A stretch of DNA of 64,000 bases from NCBI RefSeq assembly GCF_963678425.1, contig NZ_OY782855.1, forward strand, positions 1,116,001 to 1,180,000, read 5' to 3'. Under the pieces are notes generated by a model. That model ran no database searches. It saw only the letters and a program-made list of their open reading frames with translations, and was not told where the DNA came from. Shown here one piece after another: positions 42,710 through 51,365 of the stretch. The stretch is from an uncultured Bacteroides sp. GTDB lineage: Bacteria; Bacteroidota; Bacteroidia; Bacteroidales; Bacteroidaceae. The stretch's first letter is position 1. Every line of letters begins with the position of its first letter. The translations under genes were made by a program, and so were the position numbers.

Positions 42710-45700
42710 TTAGAATCCAACATTAACACCAAACACAAGACCTCTTGTAGTAGTTGCAGAACCGGTAGTTACAGTGTTGTTATCATAGCTGGAAAGATCT
42801 GTATCCAAGAAGTCGCATTTCTTGTAAATCATGAATGGATTCATACATTGAGCATAAACCTTCAAAGAACTAAAGCCTATTTTCTTCAACTGCTTTTGAG
42901 TAAAATTATATCCAAGATTGACATTACGTACTTTAATGAATGAACCATCCTGGTAATTCATAGAAGAGTTATAAGTATCGGCTGTTTCACTTTTAGTTGA
43001 ACCTGGAGAATAGTATTTTGCATTTTCATTTGTGCCAGCTACCCAGTAATCAACCTTACGTTGCATATAGCGGCCGTCTAAGGTTACTGCACCACCCTTG
43101 AATGTAGATCCCCAACGAGTATAGATAAAGAATGAAAACTCAAGATTCTTGTAATTGAATGTATTGGTAATACCACCAGACCAGGCTGGACGTTGAGAAC
43201 CTACTATTTTCATATCGTTATTGGCATCTATCTTTCCATCAATATTTAAATCCTTCACTTTGATTTGTCCTGGTTTACGACCATACTTAGCAGCTTCAGT
43301 AGCTTCGGACGTTTTCCAGATTCCATCATAAACAAAGTCATAGAAAACACCAATTTCCTGACCTACAAACCATGCACTACCTATATTTTTTTGATTTCCA
43401 TTGGCCAGTTCTGTAATCTTACTCTTATCTTTCGACCAGGTTAAATTAGTAGTCCATGTAAAATCACGGGTTTTTACATTAACAGTATTTAGTTGCAAAT
43501 CAATACCCCAACCTTCAGTCTTACCAACATTAGCAAAAGTAGATGTATAACCAGTCAATGAAGGTATAGACATTGCCATTAACAAATCGTTTGTTTTGGT
43601 TTTATAAACATCAATATTACCATTGATACGTCCCTTTAACAATCCGTAATCCAAACCTAGGTTATACTGTGTAGTTCTCTCCCAGCCCAATTTAGGATTT
43701 GCCATTTTTGCCGGAGATGCCTGTGAAGGATCAGATGCAACATAACCTATTGTAGATGCAGTAGCTCCCCAATTATAATACAAGGTAGAGACACCACCTT
43801 TAGTTCCATAAACAGGTACTGTAGAGTTACCTGTTGTACCCATACCCAAACGAAGTTTTAATGCATCTACCCATTTTATGTTTTTCATAAAACTTTCCTG
43901 ATCAATACGCCAACCTAAAGCTAACGAGGGGAAACTAGACCATTTGTTACCATCAGCTAGTCGAGAAGCGCCATCCCAACGAATTGAAGCAGTTAATAAA
44001 TACCTATCTTTAAAGCCATAGTTGGCACGCATCATATATGATTCCATCTGAGATTCAGACAACCCTGTACCAAATGAATTTAAAGCACTAACTGAGCTCA
44101 TATTGTACCACAATTCAGAAGAAGTAGCAACGCCGAGAGCTTTCATTGTACCATATTCATAATGACTAGCAGATGATGACTGCATCAAAGTCAAACCTAT
44201 TTTGTGATCTTTAGCAAAAGTGCGATCATAATACATCAAATTATCTAATGTCCAGGCACGTGTCTGATAGTTATTATAAGAAGCTGTATTATTACCATCA
44301 CCATTTATACCTCTTTTATCATAGAAAGTACCTGTACGATAATATTTAAATTCAGGACCAAACTGAGTACGGACTTTTAAACCTTTCAAAGGATTCCATA
44401 TCTCTCCAAGATCCATTTGTGCATAGAAACTTCCTGTAGCACGAAGTGTCTGACGATTATTTACAGTATAGCTAAGTTCGTTAATAGGGTTGATGATATT
44501 AACATCACCAGCTGCCGGGTTACGAATATAATCACCGTTCTCATCATAAGGAACTGTCCACGGAAGCATACCTTTCAAAGCAGAATATAAATCACCAGCA
44601 CCTGTCACTGATTTTGCAAAGTTATAACCATAATCCTGATCACCCCAGGAAAGATTCATTGATGTTCCCATCTTAAACCATTTTAATGGAGAAGCGTCAA
44701 AGCTTGTCTTTGCAGTGTAACGTTGGTACAACTCACCAGGTTGTGTACCTTCCTGACGTAAATAACCGAATGAACCATAACCCTGGAATTTTTCAGAACC
44801 ACCTGATGCACTCAATGTATGTTCTGTTGAAAGACCTGTCTGTTTACCGTATTTGCTCCAGTCATAATTACCCACTTTGCTACTGTCATACACAGTATTG
44901 TTGTCTGTCCAACCTTTAGCTATATTTGCGAAAGAAGCACCTACAGAACCCCATGCAGCTAAGTCGGCAGCATAAGAAGGAGTAGCAGATTTGTAAGTAC
45001 CAATATTGTATTTTGCCAAACGAGCATAATCCAACCATTCAGCAGCATTCATATATTCAGTAACATCATACATTTTTTCCATAGTTACTGAACCAGAATA
45101 ATTTAAGGTTACCTTACCATCTTTACCGTGTTTGGTTGTTACCAGGATCACACCATTGGCACCACGAGAACCATAAATAGCAGTTGCAGAAGCATCTTTC
45201 AGAATATCGATTGACTCGATGTCACTCGGATTAATGTTATCAATACCACCACTCTGAATAACCATTCCATCAACAACACACAACGGATCATTGTCTACAC
45301 TTAAAGAACGAACACCACGAATCTTAATGCTTCCAGTTTCACCCGGACGTTGGTTTGAAGTAATATCTACACCGGCAACCTTACCTTGCATTGCTTGAAA
45401 AGCATCCTTAACCGGCATTGCTTTCAGTTCTTTGTCACCAATACGTGCCATTGCACCTGTTACGTCTGTCTTCTTTTGAACACCATAACCAACAACAACA
45501 ACTTCATCCAGAACCTGAGAATTTTCCTGCAATACAATTTTTATATTGCTTTTACCTCCTACTGGAATAGTTTGAGAGACATAACCAATATAAGTAACTT
45601 GTAAAGTTGCACTACTAGCTACATTCTTTAATGTAAAATTACCGTCAAGATCAGAAATAGTACCGTTTGTGGTTCCTTTTACCATAACACTAGCACCAAT

Positions 45701-45853
45701 AACTGGTTCATTTTTTGCATCAACTATAGTTCCATTAATCGATTTATTCTGTGCAGATGCCAATGAAGCAATCATAAAGAATAAGGCGACCATGGAAAGC
45801 CTAGGAAATAAACCAAAAAGACTCAGTTGTTTAATTTGCCTTTTGTTTTTCAT
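42710..45853 (-). CDS. SusC/RagA-family TonB-linked outer membrane transporter
   Basis: A 1047-residue outer-membrane receptor. After the signal peptide comes a carboxypeptidase-D-like beta domain (NGTIVDAKNEPVIGASV; TISDLDGNFTL), then the TonB box/plug region (LDEVVVVGYGVQKKTDVTGA), the plug domain and a 22-strand barrel ending in the aromatic residue of VFGVNVGF. It imports RG-I oligosaccharides with energy from TonB. It is the first gene of the susCD operon. Confidence 0.96.
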   Translation of the reverse strand: MKNKRQIKQLSLFGLFPRLSMVALFFMIASLASAQNKSINGTIVDAKNEPVIGASVMVKGTTNGTISDLDGNFTLKNVASSATLQVTYIGYVSQTIPVGGKSNIKIVLQENSQVLDEVVVVGYGVQKKTDVTGAMARIGDKELKAMPVKDAFQAMQGKVAGVDITSNQRPGETGSIKIRGVRSLSVDNDPLCVVDGMVIQSGGIDNINPSDIESIDILKDASATAIYGSRGANGVILVTTKHGKDGKVTLNYSGSVTMEKMYDVTEYMNAAEWLDYARLAKYNIGTYKSATPSYAADLAAWGSVGASFANIAKGWTDNNTVYDSSKVGNYDWSKYGKQTGLSTEHTLSASGGSEKFQGYGSFGYLRQEGTQPGELYQRYTAKTSFDASPLKWFKMGTSMNLSWGDQDYGYNFAKSVTGAGDLYSALKGMLPWTVPYDENGDYIRNPAAGDVNIINPINELSYTVNNRQTLRATGSFYAQMDLGEIWNPLKGLKVRTQFGPEFKYYRTGTFYDKRGINGDGNNTASYNNYQTRAWTLDNLMYYDRTFAKDHKIGLTLMQSSSASHYEYGTMKALGVATSSELWYNMSSVSALNSFGTGLSESQMESYMMRANYGFKDRYLLTASIRWDGASRLADGNKWSSFPSLALGWRIDQESFMKNIKWVDALKLRLGMGTTGNSTVPVYGTKGGVSTLYYNWGATASTIGYVASDPSQASPAKMANPKLGWERTTQYNLGLDYGLLKGRINGNIDVYKTKTNDLLMAMSIPSLTGYTSTFANVGKTEGWGIDLQLNTVNVKTRDFTWTTNLTWSKDKSKITELANGNQKNIGSAWFVGQEIGVFYDFVYDGIWKTSEATEAAKYGRKPGQIKVKDLNIDGKIDANNDMKIVGSQRPAWSGGITNTFNYKNLEFSFFIYTRWGSTFKGGAVTLDGRYMQRKVDYWVAGTNENAKYYSPGSTKSETADTYNSSMNYQDGSFIKVRNVNLGYNFTQKQLKKIGFSSLKVYAQCMNPFMIYKKCDFLDTDLSSYDNNTVTTGSATTTRGLVFGVNVGF

Positions 45854-45936
45854 AAATATAAGTTTAACAATTAATAATTAATTCACTATTATTATAATTT
45901 GAAGCAATGCTTCCACATAGAATAGAAATGATGTGG

Positions 45937-45967
45937 CAAACATAGATCAATTGCCAATCACAGACAA
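45937..45967 (-). promoter_or_regulatory. Promoter of the susCD operon
   Basis: On the minus strand: TTG (45967-45965), a 20-base spacer and TATGTTTG (45944-45937). This gives a leader of about 75 bases. A plus-strand TACATTTG at 45978-45985 (TTG 24 bases before) overlaps it and could drive a short antisense RNA into the next gene's 3' end. Confidence 0.6.
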
Positions 45968-46016
45968 TAGACAATCGTACATTTGCATGTATTTTTATAG
46001 TATAACAGTCTTTATA

Positions 46017-46748
46017 CTATTTTATATGTTTATATATACCGTTTAATTTCAGTTCTTTAATACCCTCAGCAACATATTTAGCTATTTGCTTGGCACCAGC
46101 TTCTAAGGAATGAGTATCATCTTTGCTTCCATCAGGTTTCGATGGGTCTACTCCCGGCTCTAACCACATATATAAGGATTTTGATTTCTCATCTCCCAGC
46201 TTTAAAATAAGATCTCTTGTCTTTAGATTAATATCAATCATTGGGACATTGTATTCTTTAGCCACTTCCCGAGTGATTCCGGGGTATACTTTCAGACGGT
46301 CGTCAACCAAAGCTCCATCTTTGAATGTTCTCATTACAACAGAAGTCAATAGAATGGGATTTGCTTTTTTCCGGCGAACATCAGTGATGAATTTAATCAG
46401 GTTTTTCCGGTAGTCTTCCGGAGATGCATGACGTTCAGGTTTATCTGAAGTATCATTGTGCCCAAATTGAATAATTACCCAATCGCCTTTCCTTATATCA
46501 GATACAATTTCAGTCCATCTTCCTTCGTCCTGAAAAGACTTGGTACTTCTCCCAGCCTTTGCTTTATTAATTACTTCAACCTTGTCGTCAAAAAAGGAAG
46601 GTAACATTTGCCCCCACCCTCTCTGCAAAGTTTTAGTTGTATCATATGTCTGGGCAGTTGAGTCGCCCGCAATGTAAACACGAATCTTATCCGAACTCTG
46701 AAAACTTAATAGAAAAGGGATCAAGATTAACAATAAGATCTTCTTCAT
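46017..46748 (-). CDS. Rhamnogalacturonan acetylesterase, CE12
   Basis: A 243-residue exported SGNH esterase that removes acetyl groups from galacturonate in RG-I. Block I is YIAGDSTAQT with the nucleophile Ser, block III is QFGHND, and the C-terminal catalytic Asp/His are in DDTHSLEAGA. The signal peptide is short (residues about 1-17). It lies upstream of susC in the same direction but has its own promoter, and it is divergent from the GH105 gene. It is one of three CE12 modules in this locus. Confidence 0.9.
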   Translation of the reverse strand: MKKILLLILIPFLLSFQSSDKIRVYIAGDSTAQTYDTTKTLQRGWGQMLPSFFDDKVEVINKAKAGRSTKSFQDEGRWTEIVSDIRKGDWVIIQFGHNDTSDKPERHASPEDYRKNLIKFITDVRRKKANPILLTSVVMRTFKDGALVDDRLKVYPGITREVAKEYNVPMIDINLKTRDLILKLGDEKSKSLYMWLEPGVDPSKPDGSKDDTHSLEAGAKQIAKYVAEGIKELKLNGIYKHIK

Positions 46749-46799
46749 AGTTATATATACTACATTATTATATTATACCATTTTAAATAGCTAGCGATA

Positions 46800-46830
46800 C
46801 AAAGATAAGTCTCCCATCCAAAATCAACAA
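46800..46830 (-). promoter_or_regulatory. Promoter of the CE12 gene
   Basis: On the minus strand: TTG at 46830-46828, a 20-base spacer and TATCTTTG at 46807-46800. Confidence 0.65.
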
Positions 46831-46903
46831 TGGAATTTTGTTCAGGTGAATTATATTATATGTATAAGTATAATATTCCATTTATGCACATATTGTTTTA
46901 ATC

Positions 46904-46911
46904 TATCTTTG
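46904..46911 (+). promoter_or_regulatory. -7 box of the GH105 gene
   Basis: TATCTTTG, 61 bases before the chosen start. The -33 element is not clear. Confidence 0.45.
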
Positions 46912-46972
46912 CTTCTGTACATTTCAAGTGAATCATATCTTATTAACATGTGAAATTCCTAAACACTTTTAT

Positions 46973-48100
46973 ATGAAGAAAAAAATATTAATCCCATTTC
47001 TACTAATAGCCTTTGCTTCCATTCATTCATCGGCTCAGATAATTCCGGATCAGAAAGAGACATTGAAAACAACAATGCTGGTGAATGATTATTTTATGAA
47101 GAAATATTCTGATCCAGGTATTCCTACATTCGTTGGAAGAGTCAGGCCAAGCAATATATGGACCCGTGGAGTTTATTACGAAGGGTTAATGGAATTACAC
47201 TCCATATTGCCTAGAGAAGACTATTATGAATATGCTTATAACTGGGCCAGTTATCATAAATGGGGATTAAGAAACGGAAATACCACACGCAATGCTGACG
47301 ATCAGTGCTGCGGGCAAACTTACATTGATCTTTACCGCATAAATCCGTCGCCCGAAAAGCTGAAGAATATAAAGCTATCTATTGATATGGTAGTAAATAC
47401 TCCTCAGAATGACGACTGGTCGTGGGTTGATGCCGTACAGATGGCTATGCCGGTTTTCGCCAAATTAGGTAAGACCTTTAACGAGCAAAAGTATTTTGAT
47501 AAAATGTGGGAAATGTATTCATATACCCGGAATAATCATGGAAAAAACGGATTGTTTAATTCTAAAGACGGACTGTGGTGGAGAGATAAAGATTTTGTTC
47601 CTCCCTACAAAGAGCCCAACGGGGAAGATTGTTATTGGTCAAGAGGAAATGGATGGGTATATGCGGCATTAGTACGTGTTCTCAACGAAATTCCAGCCAA
47701 TGAGAAACACCGTCCTGATTATCTGAATGATTTTGCTGCAATGAGCAAGGCTTTAAAAAAGTGTCAGCGTACAGATGGATTCTGGAATGTAAGCTTGCAC
47801 GATTCTACTAATTTCGGAGGAAAAGAAACATCGGGCACGGCACTATTTGTTTATGGAATGGCTTGGGGAATATCCAACGGTTATCTGGATAGAAAAGAAT
47901 ATCTTCCGATTGTAATAAAAGCATGGAACGCTATGGTTAAAGATGCTGTTCATCCTGATGGACTTCTGGGATATGTTCAGGGAACAGGGAAAGAGCCCAA
48001 GGACGGACAGCCGGTATCCTATGATAATGTTCCCGATTTTGAAGATTACGGGGTGGGATGCTTCCTTTTAGCAGGAACTGAAGTTTATAAATTAAAATAA
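46973..48100 (+). CDS. GH105 unsaturated rhamnogalacturonyl hydrolase (YteR-like)
   Basis: A 375-residue exported alpha/alpha-barrel hydrolase that removes 4,5-unsaturated galacturonate from oligosaccharides made by RG lyase. The start at 46973 is used because the signal peptide MKKKILIPFLLIAFASIHSS begins there; 15 residues upstream look spurious. DDQCCGQTYIDLY, WVDAVQMAMPVFAKLG (catalytic Asp region), YWSRGNGWVYAALVRVL and GSG-like C-terminal elements fit the family. It ends with a strong terminator. Confidence 0.92.
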   Translation: MKKKILIPFLLIAFASIHSSAQIIPDQKETLKTTMLVNDYFMKKYSDPGIPTFVGRVRPSNIWTRGVYYEGLMELHSILPREDYYEYAYNWASYHKWGLRNGNTTRNADDQCCGQTYIDLYRINPSPEKLKNIKLSIDMVVNTPQNDDWSWVDAVQMAMPVFAKLGKTFNEQKYFDKMWEMYSYTRNNHGKNGLFNSKDGLWWRDKDFVPPYKEPNGEDCYWSRGNGWVYAALVRVLNEIPANEKHRPDYLNDFAAMSKALKKCQRTDGFWNVSLHDSTNFGGKETSGTALFVYGMAWGISNGYLDRKEYLPIVIKAWNAMVKDAVHPDGLLGYVQGTGKEPKDGQPVSYDNVPDFEDYGVGCFLLAGTEVYKLK

Positions 48101-48479
48101 TTCTATAGGTATAGATATAACTAGAATTCAGATTAGAAAATGGTGATTAGATTAGTTTTTAAAGAGGAATGGTCGCGAGATTATTCCTCTTTTTTTGGCT
48201 ATAGCTTATAAATCATACTCCAATAATTCTAAATTATTCGCCAATAAATAAAAATCATTGGAGAATAAATCTGAATGATACACCAATTATTTCCCAAAAG
48301 AATCAGAGTTTGACCTTTCCTAGAATGGGTTTACAGTTTTAGGGGTTATTACTAGAACTGATTGGCAATATTTTTCTTAATCCTAAATTCGGTTTACATT
48401 ATTTCAATGGGTAATGTAGACCGGCAGTTCTGTTGTCAAGAACGGGAAGGATTCGATATCCTTCTCGTTCTTTGAATTC
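48101..48479. other. Gap between GH105 gene and IS3 transposase
   Basis: It holds the GH105 terminator and, from about 48321, the left end of the IS3 element. No gene. Confidence 0.6.
48161..48192 (+). terminator. Terminator after GH105
   Basis: AAAGAGGAAT with ATTCCTCTTT around a 12-base loop, followed by further T's. Confidence 0.85.
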
Positions 48480-49433
48480 TTACAATGGTACAACGTTTCC
48501 CATCGTTCTGTTGTCGCATACAAAGTTAGCGTTCTGTTCTGTTGATTCCAATATTTTTGCATACTTATTCTTCCAATGTTTCTTCAATTCACCACTCTTC
48601 TGACGAGCTTCCCTGGGAGTCATCATATTTATGCTTGCATGGGGTCTTTTGGTGTTATAGTATTCAATGATCCTTTCCACAACCGGACGTACATCATTTA
48701 TAGTCTGAAAGTTATATTGATTCAGCCATTCCTGCTTTAAAATACCGTTTACCCGTTCAGCCAGAGCATTCTCCAAAGGATCTCCGTTCTCGGTCATACT
48801 GATTTTAATTCCATTCGATGTAAGTAGATTAATGTATGAATCATATGCATATTGTACACCTCTATCAGAATGATGGATTAATTCTTTAATATCTGTATTA
48901 ACACAGTCTATCGCATTCTGAAGAGCTTGCTGAGTGTACTTATATTCCAAAGTAGGGGCCAATACCCAGCCTACAATTTCGCGTGTATAGGCGTCGGTAA
49001 CCAATGAGAGAAAACAAAATCTAAACGATAAAGGGATATATGTAATGTCCGATACCCACAGCTGATTCGGGGCTGTGGGGACATACCCCCGTATCAGATT
49101 GGGATACAAACGGTAATTATGATAAGAATTTGTTGTACGGGTATGCCGGTGACGTATTCGTATCATCAATCCCGAATCGCGCAAAAGACGGTAGAAAGCA
49201 TCCCGCCCCAGGCGGAAGTCTTCCCCAAAGAAGTTGCGGCACATAACAAATAGTTTTTGACAGCCTGCCCGGGGAGCCTCTTTACGGATTTCACGGACAT
49301 ACTCCAGTATACAACATTTGAATTGCTCATGTTCAAAATCAAAGTCTTTACACTGATAAAACGCCTGACGGCTTACGCCAAACAGTTTACATAGCGGAAC
49401 CAGCTTATACTCCGGTTTCGCAGTATGCAGCAC
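48480..49433 (-). CDS. IS3 transposase OrfB (DDE integrase core)
   Basis: A 317-residue rve-type integrase. An HTH_21-like region (QAFYQCKDFDFEHEQFK) precedes the DDE core: first Asp in WVSDITYIPL, second Asp in HHSDRGVQYA, Glu in NALAERVNGILKQEW. It is probably made only as an OrfAB fusion by -1 slippage; the codons before its ATG continue in frame as WRQTVEV. Confidence 0.92.
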   Translation of the reverse strand: MLHTAKPEYKLVPLCKLFGVSRQAFYQCKDFDFEHEQFKCCILEYVREIRKEAPRAGCQKLFVMCRNFFGEDFRLGRDAFYRLLRDSGLMIRIRHRHTRTTNSYHNYRLYPNLIRGYVPTAPNQLWVSDITYIPLSFRFCFLSLVTDAYTREIVGWVLAPTLEYKYTQQALQNAIDCVNTDIKELIHHSDRGVQYAYDSYINLLTSNGIKISMTENGDPLENALAERVNGILKQEWLNQYNFQTINDVRPVVERIIEYYNTKRPHASINMMTPREARQKSGELKKHWKNKYAKILESTEQNANFVCDNRTMGNVVPL

Positions 49434-49435
49434 CT

Positions 49436-49792
49436 CTACTGTTTGGCGCCAGTTTTTTTTCTTATCGGAATCTGAAGCTGTTTTTCCGCCAGCGTAATCA
49501 TGGTATCAAACGCATCGGCTTTCATTTCTGAAAAAGCCAGATCTTTCTTTAATTGCTTTATCTGCTTTTTCAAGTCCTCAATTTCCTGAGATTCTTTCTT
49601 TTTAGGCATAAGCGATAACGGTATTGGTTGCGGATGTGGGTTTTCAATGCCAAAATTACACATCCATTCGTTAATACGGTTAGGATCAGTCAACTTATAT
49701 TTCTTTTTTAACGAGTATTTACTTGATCCGTCTAAATACTCTTGGATGATTTGCAGTCGCATTTCATCAGTCATACCTTTAAATGTCCTCAT
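49436..49792 (-). CDS. IS3 OrfA (HTH transposase subunit)
   Basis: A 118-residue protein with an N-terminal helix-turn-helix (RLQIIQEYLDGSSKYSLKKKY) and a leucine-zipper-like coiled coil at about residues 70-95 (EIEDLKKQIKQLKKDL). It ends 3 bases before the OrfB ATG. A run of eight A's on the coding strand (plus 49453-49460) lies just before its stop and would allow -1 slippage into the OrfB frame. Confidence 0.9.
   Translation of the reverse strand: MRTFKGMTDEMRLQIIQEYLDGSSKYSLKKKYKLTDPNRINEWMCNFGIENPHPQPIPLSLMPKKKESQEIEDLKKQIKQLKKDLAFSEMKADAFDTMITLAEKQLQIPIRKKTGAKQ
49453..49460 (-). promoter_or_regulatory. Frameshift slippery run A8
   Basis: Coding-strand GAAAAAAAAC. Slippage by -1 changes the reading from RKKTGAKQ-stop to KKNWRQTVEV and fuses OrfA to OrfB, as in other IS3-family elements. 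Confidence 0.7.
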
Positions 49793-49834
49793 ACTTTTAA
49801 ATTTTTACGGTTTGGAAACTGTAAACTTTTTCCA

Positions 49835-50145
49835 GTATAAGACAGTTACACAGCAAAAGCTATTTTTATCTGTAAATCAGAGCTTTAGTTCCTATTCAAT
49901 TGAGTGCTTATAAAAGCAAACCCACAAAATAATTATAACATGGATTAGACCAAGACAACTTATAAAAAGATATAAATAATTATTTTAACAGTAAATAGAA
50001 TGGACAACAGGCACCAAAATGCAAAAAATACTGCCAAAAAAGAGGCAACTTATAACTGAATCATTTGTCCAGGTATTTTATTTTTCATGGATAATCAACT
50101 AATAATCAGCGTCTGCCAGTAGAAAAACGTGGGGTTATAAAGCCG
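49835..50145. other. Gap between the IS3 and IS30 elements
   Basis: About 310 bases, AT-rich. Nothing recognisable. Confidence 0.5.
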
Positions 50146-51273
50146 AATTCAAGTTATAAACGCAACTCTCTCCTATGTTTTTTTAATGTATTAATAAACT
50201 CCATTGGGGTATAATATCCCAACCTTTTTCTCGGTCTTGAATTAATTAAATTTTCTACTATTTCTACCTGTTTTTCAGTTACTTCACTAAAGTCTGTCCC
50301 CTTAGGAAAGTATTGCCTGACTAATCCATTTATATTTTCATTTGCTCCTCTTTCCCAAGAATGATAGGGTTTGGCAAAATAGAAATTAATTCTCAATTTT
50401 GTTTCTATTTTTTTATGAAAAGCAAACTCAAACCCATTATCCGAGGTTATAGTGAAGATTTTCCCTTTAAATGATGTTAAACATTTAATAGCCGTATCTG
50501 CCATTGATTTTGGATCACGCCCCTTAAGTTTGCGTATCCATAAGCGTCCGGTAAGCCTATCATTAATGGTCATTAGTGCACTCTTTTTATTCTTTCCAAT
50601 TATAGAATCTATTTCAAAATCACCAAACCTTTTGCGTTCCTCTACAATGGCAGGTCTTTGATCAATAGTTCTGCGATTTTTAAGTATCCCTCTACTATTA
50701 TATTCAGAGCCGCGTTTTTTGTTTTTTCGCCCTCTTCGGCGCAAATATTTATAAAGGCGTCCTTTCTGACGTTTATCTTTCCAGATCCATTGATAAAGTA
50801 TTTCATGAGAAACCATGGGAATCGACTGTAATTTGCACCGACCTGATATCTGTTCCGGACTATAATTAAATTCTATTAGCAGATCCTTTGCAAGAGCCTT
50901 CATTTCTTGGGTAAAGACTACTTTCCCAGGGCGACATTTCTTTCTTAAGTCAGCTTTCTTTTGAGCTTCACGGGGCATGTACTGATGCCAGGAGCCATAA
51001 GAATTACGAATGATTTCACGGCCTATGGTACTTTTATGAACCTTTACAAGAGAGGCTATCTCACTTTTACTTTTTCCACTGTGAAGATATGCAGAAATTT
51101 CATATCTTTGTTCTTGGGTTAAATGTTTCATCTTGTAACTGATTTTGTAGGAGATTGAGGGAACAAGATAATTATTTTATCCCATCAGAGAAAGGGGGGA
51201 AGAAAAACATTTTCCCCTTCTCTGAAAAAATATTCAATCTAAAATTCCATCAGTTGCATTTAACACTTGAATT
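50146..51273 (-). mobile_element. IS30-family insertion sequence (IS4351-like)
   Basis: About 1.13 kb with one leftward transposase gene. The terminal inverted repeats are 50146-50167 and 51252-51273 (AATTCAAGT..TAAA.GCAACT), 19 of 22 matching. The left repeat overlaps the transposase stop. Size and transposase type fit IS4351-like elements of Bacteroides. Confidence 0.82.
50154..51131 (-). CDS. IS30-family transposase
   Basis: A 325-residue transposase. The N-terminal HTH (LTQEQRYEISAYLHSGKSKSEIA; VHKSTIGREIIRN) is typical of IS30. The DDE core has FGDFEIDSIIG (first Asp), TITSDNGFEFA (second Asp) and SWERGANENINGLVRQYFPKG (Glu). It appears intact. Confidence 0.94.
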   Translation of the reverse strand: MKHLTQEQRYEISAYLHSGKSKSEIASLVKVHKSTIGREIIRNSYGSWHQYMPREAQKKADLRKKCRPGKVVFTQEMKALAKDLLIEFNYSPEQISGRCKLQSIPMVSHEILYQWIWKDKRQKGRLYKYLRRRGRKNKKRGSEYNSRGILKNRRTIDQRPAIVEERKRFGDFEIDSIIGKNKKSALMTINDRLTGRLWIRKLKGRDPKSMADTAIKCLTSFKGKIFTITSDNGFEFAFHKKIETKLRINFYFAKPYHSWERGANENINGLVRQYFPKGTDFSEVTEKQVEIVENLINSRPRKRLGYYTPMEFINTLKKHRRELRL

Positions 51274-51365
51274 TAGGGAATATAGATAAAAAAAGGAGCT
51301 ATTCACCCGCAGTAAATCGCCCCTTCTTGTTCATAAAAACTTATCTAAAGTTCTGCAATATAATT

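Larger units (their letters stand above)
48321..49834 (-). mobile_element. IS3-family insertion sequence
   Basis: About 1.5 kb. Two transposase frames, orfA and orfB, run leftward. The candidate ends share TTTACAGTTT: 48321-48339 (TAGAATGGGTTTACAGTTT) against the reverse complement of 49816-49834 (TGGAAAAAGTTTACAGTTT), 15 of 19 identical. Clear target-site duplications were not found, so the ends are approximate and the copy may be old. Confidence 0.75.
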
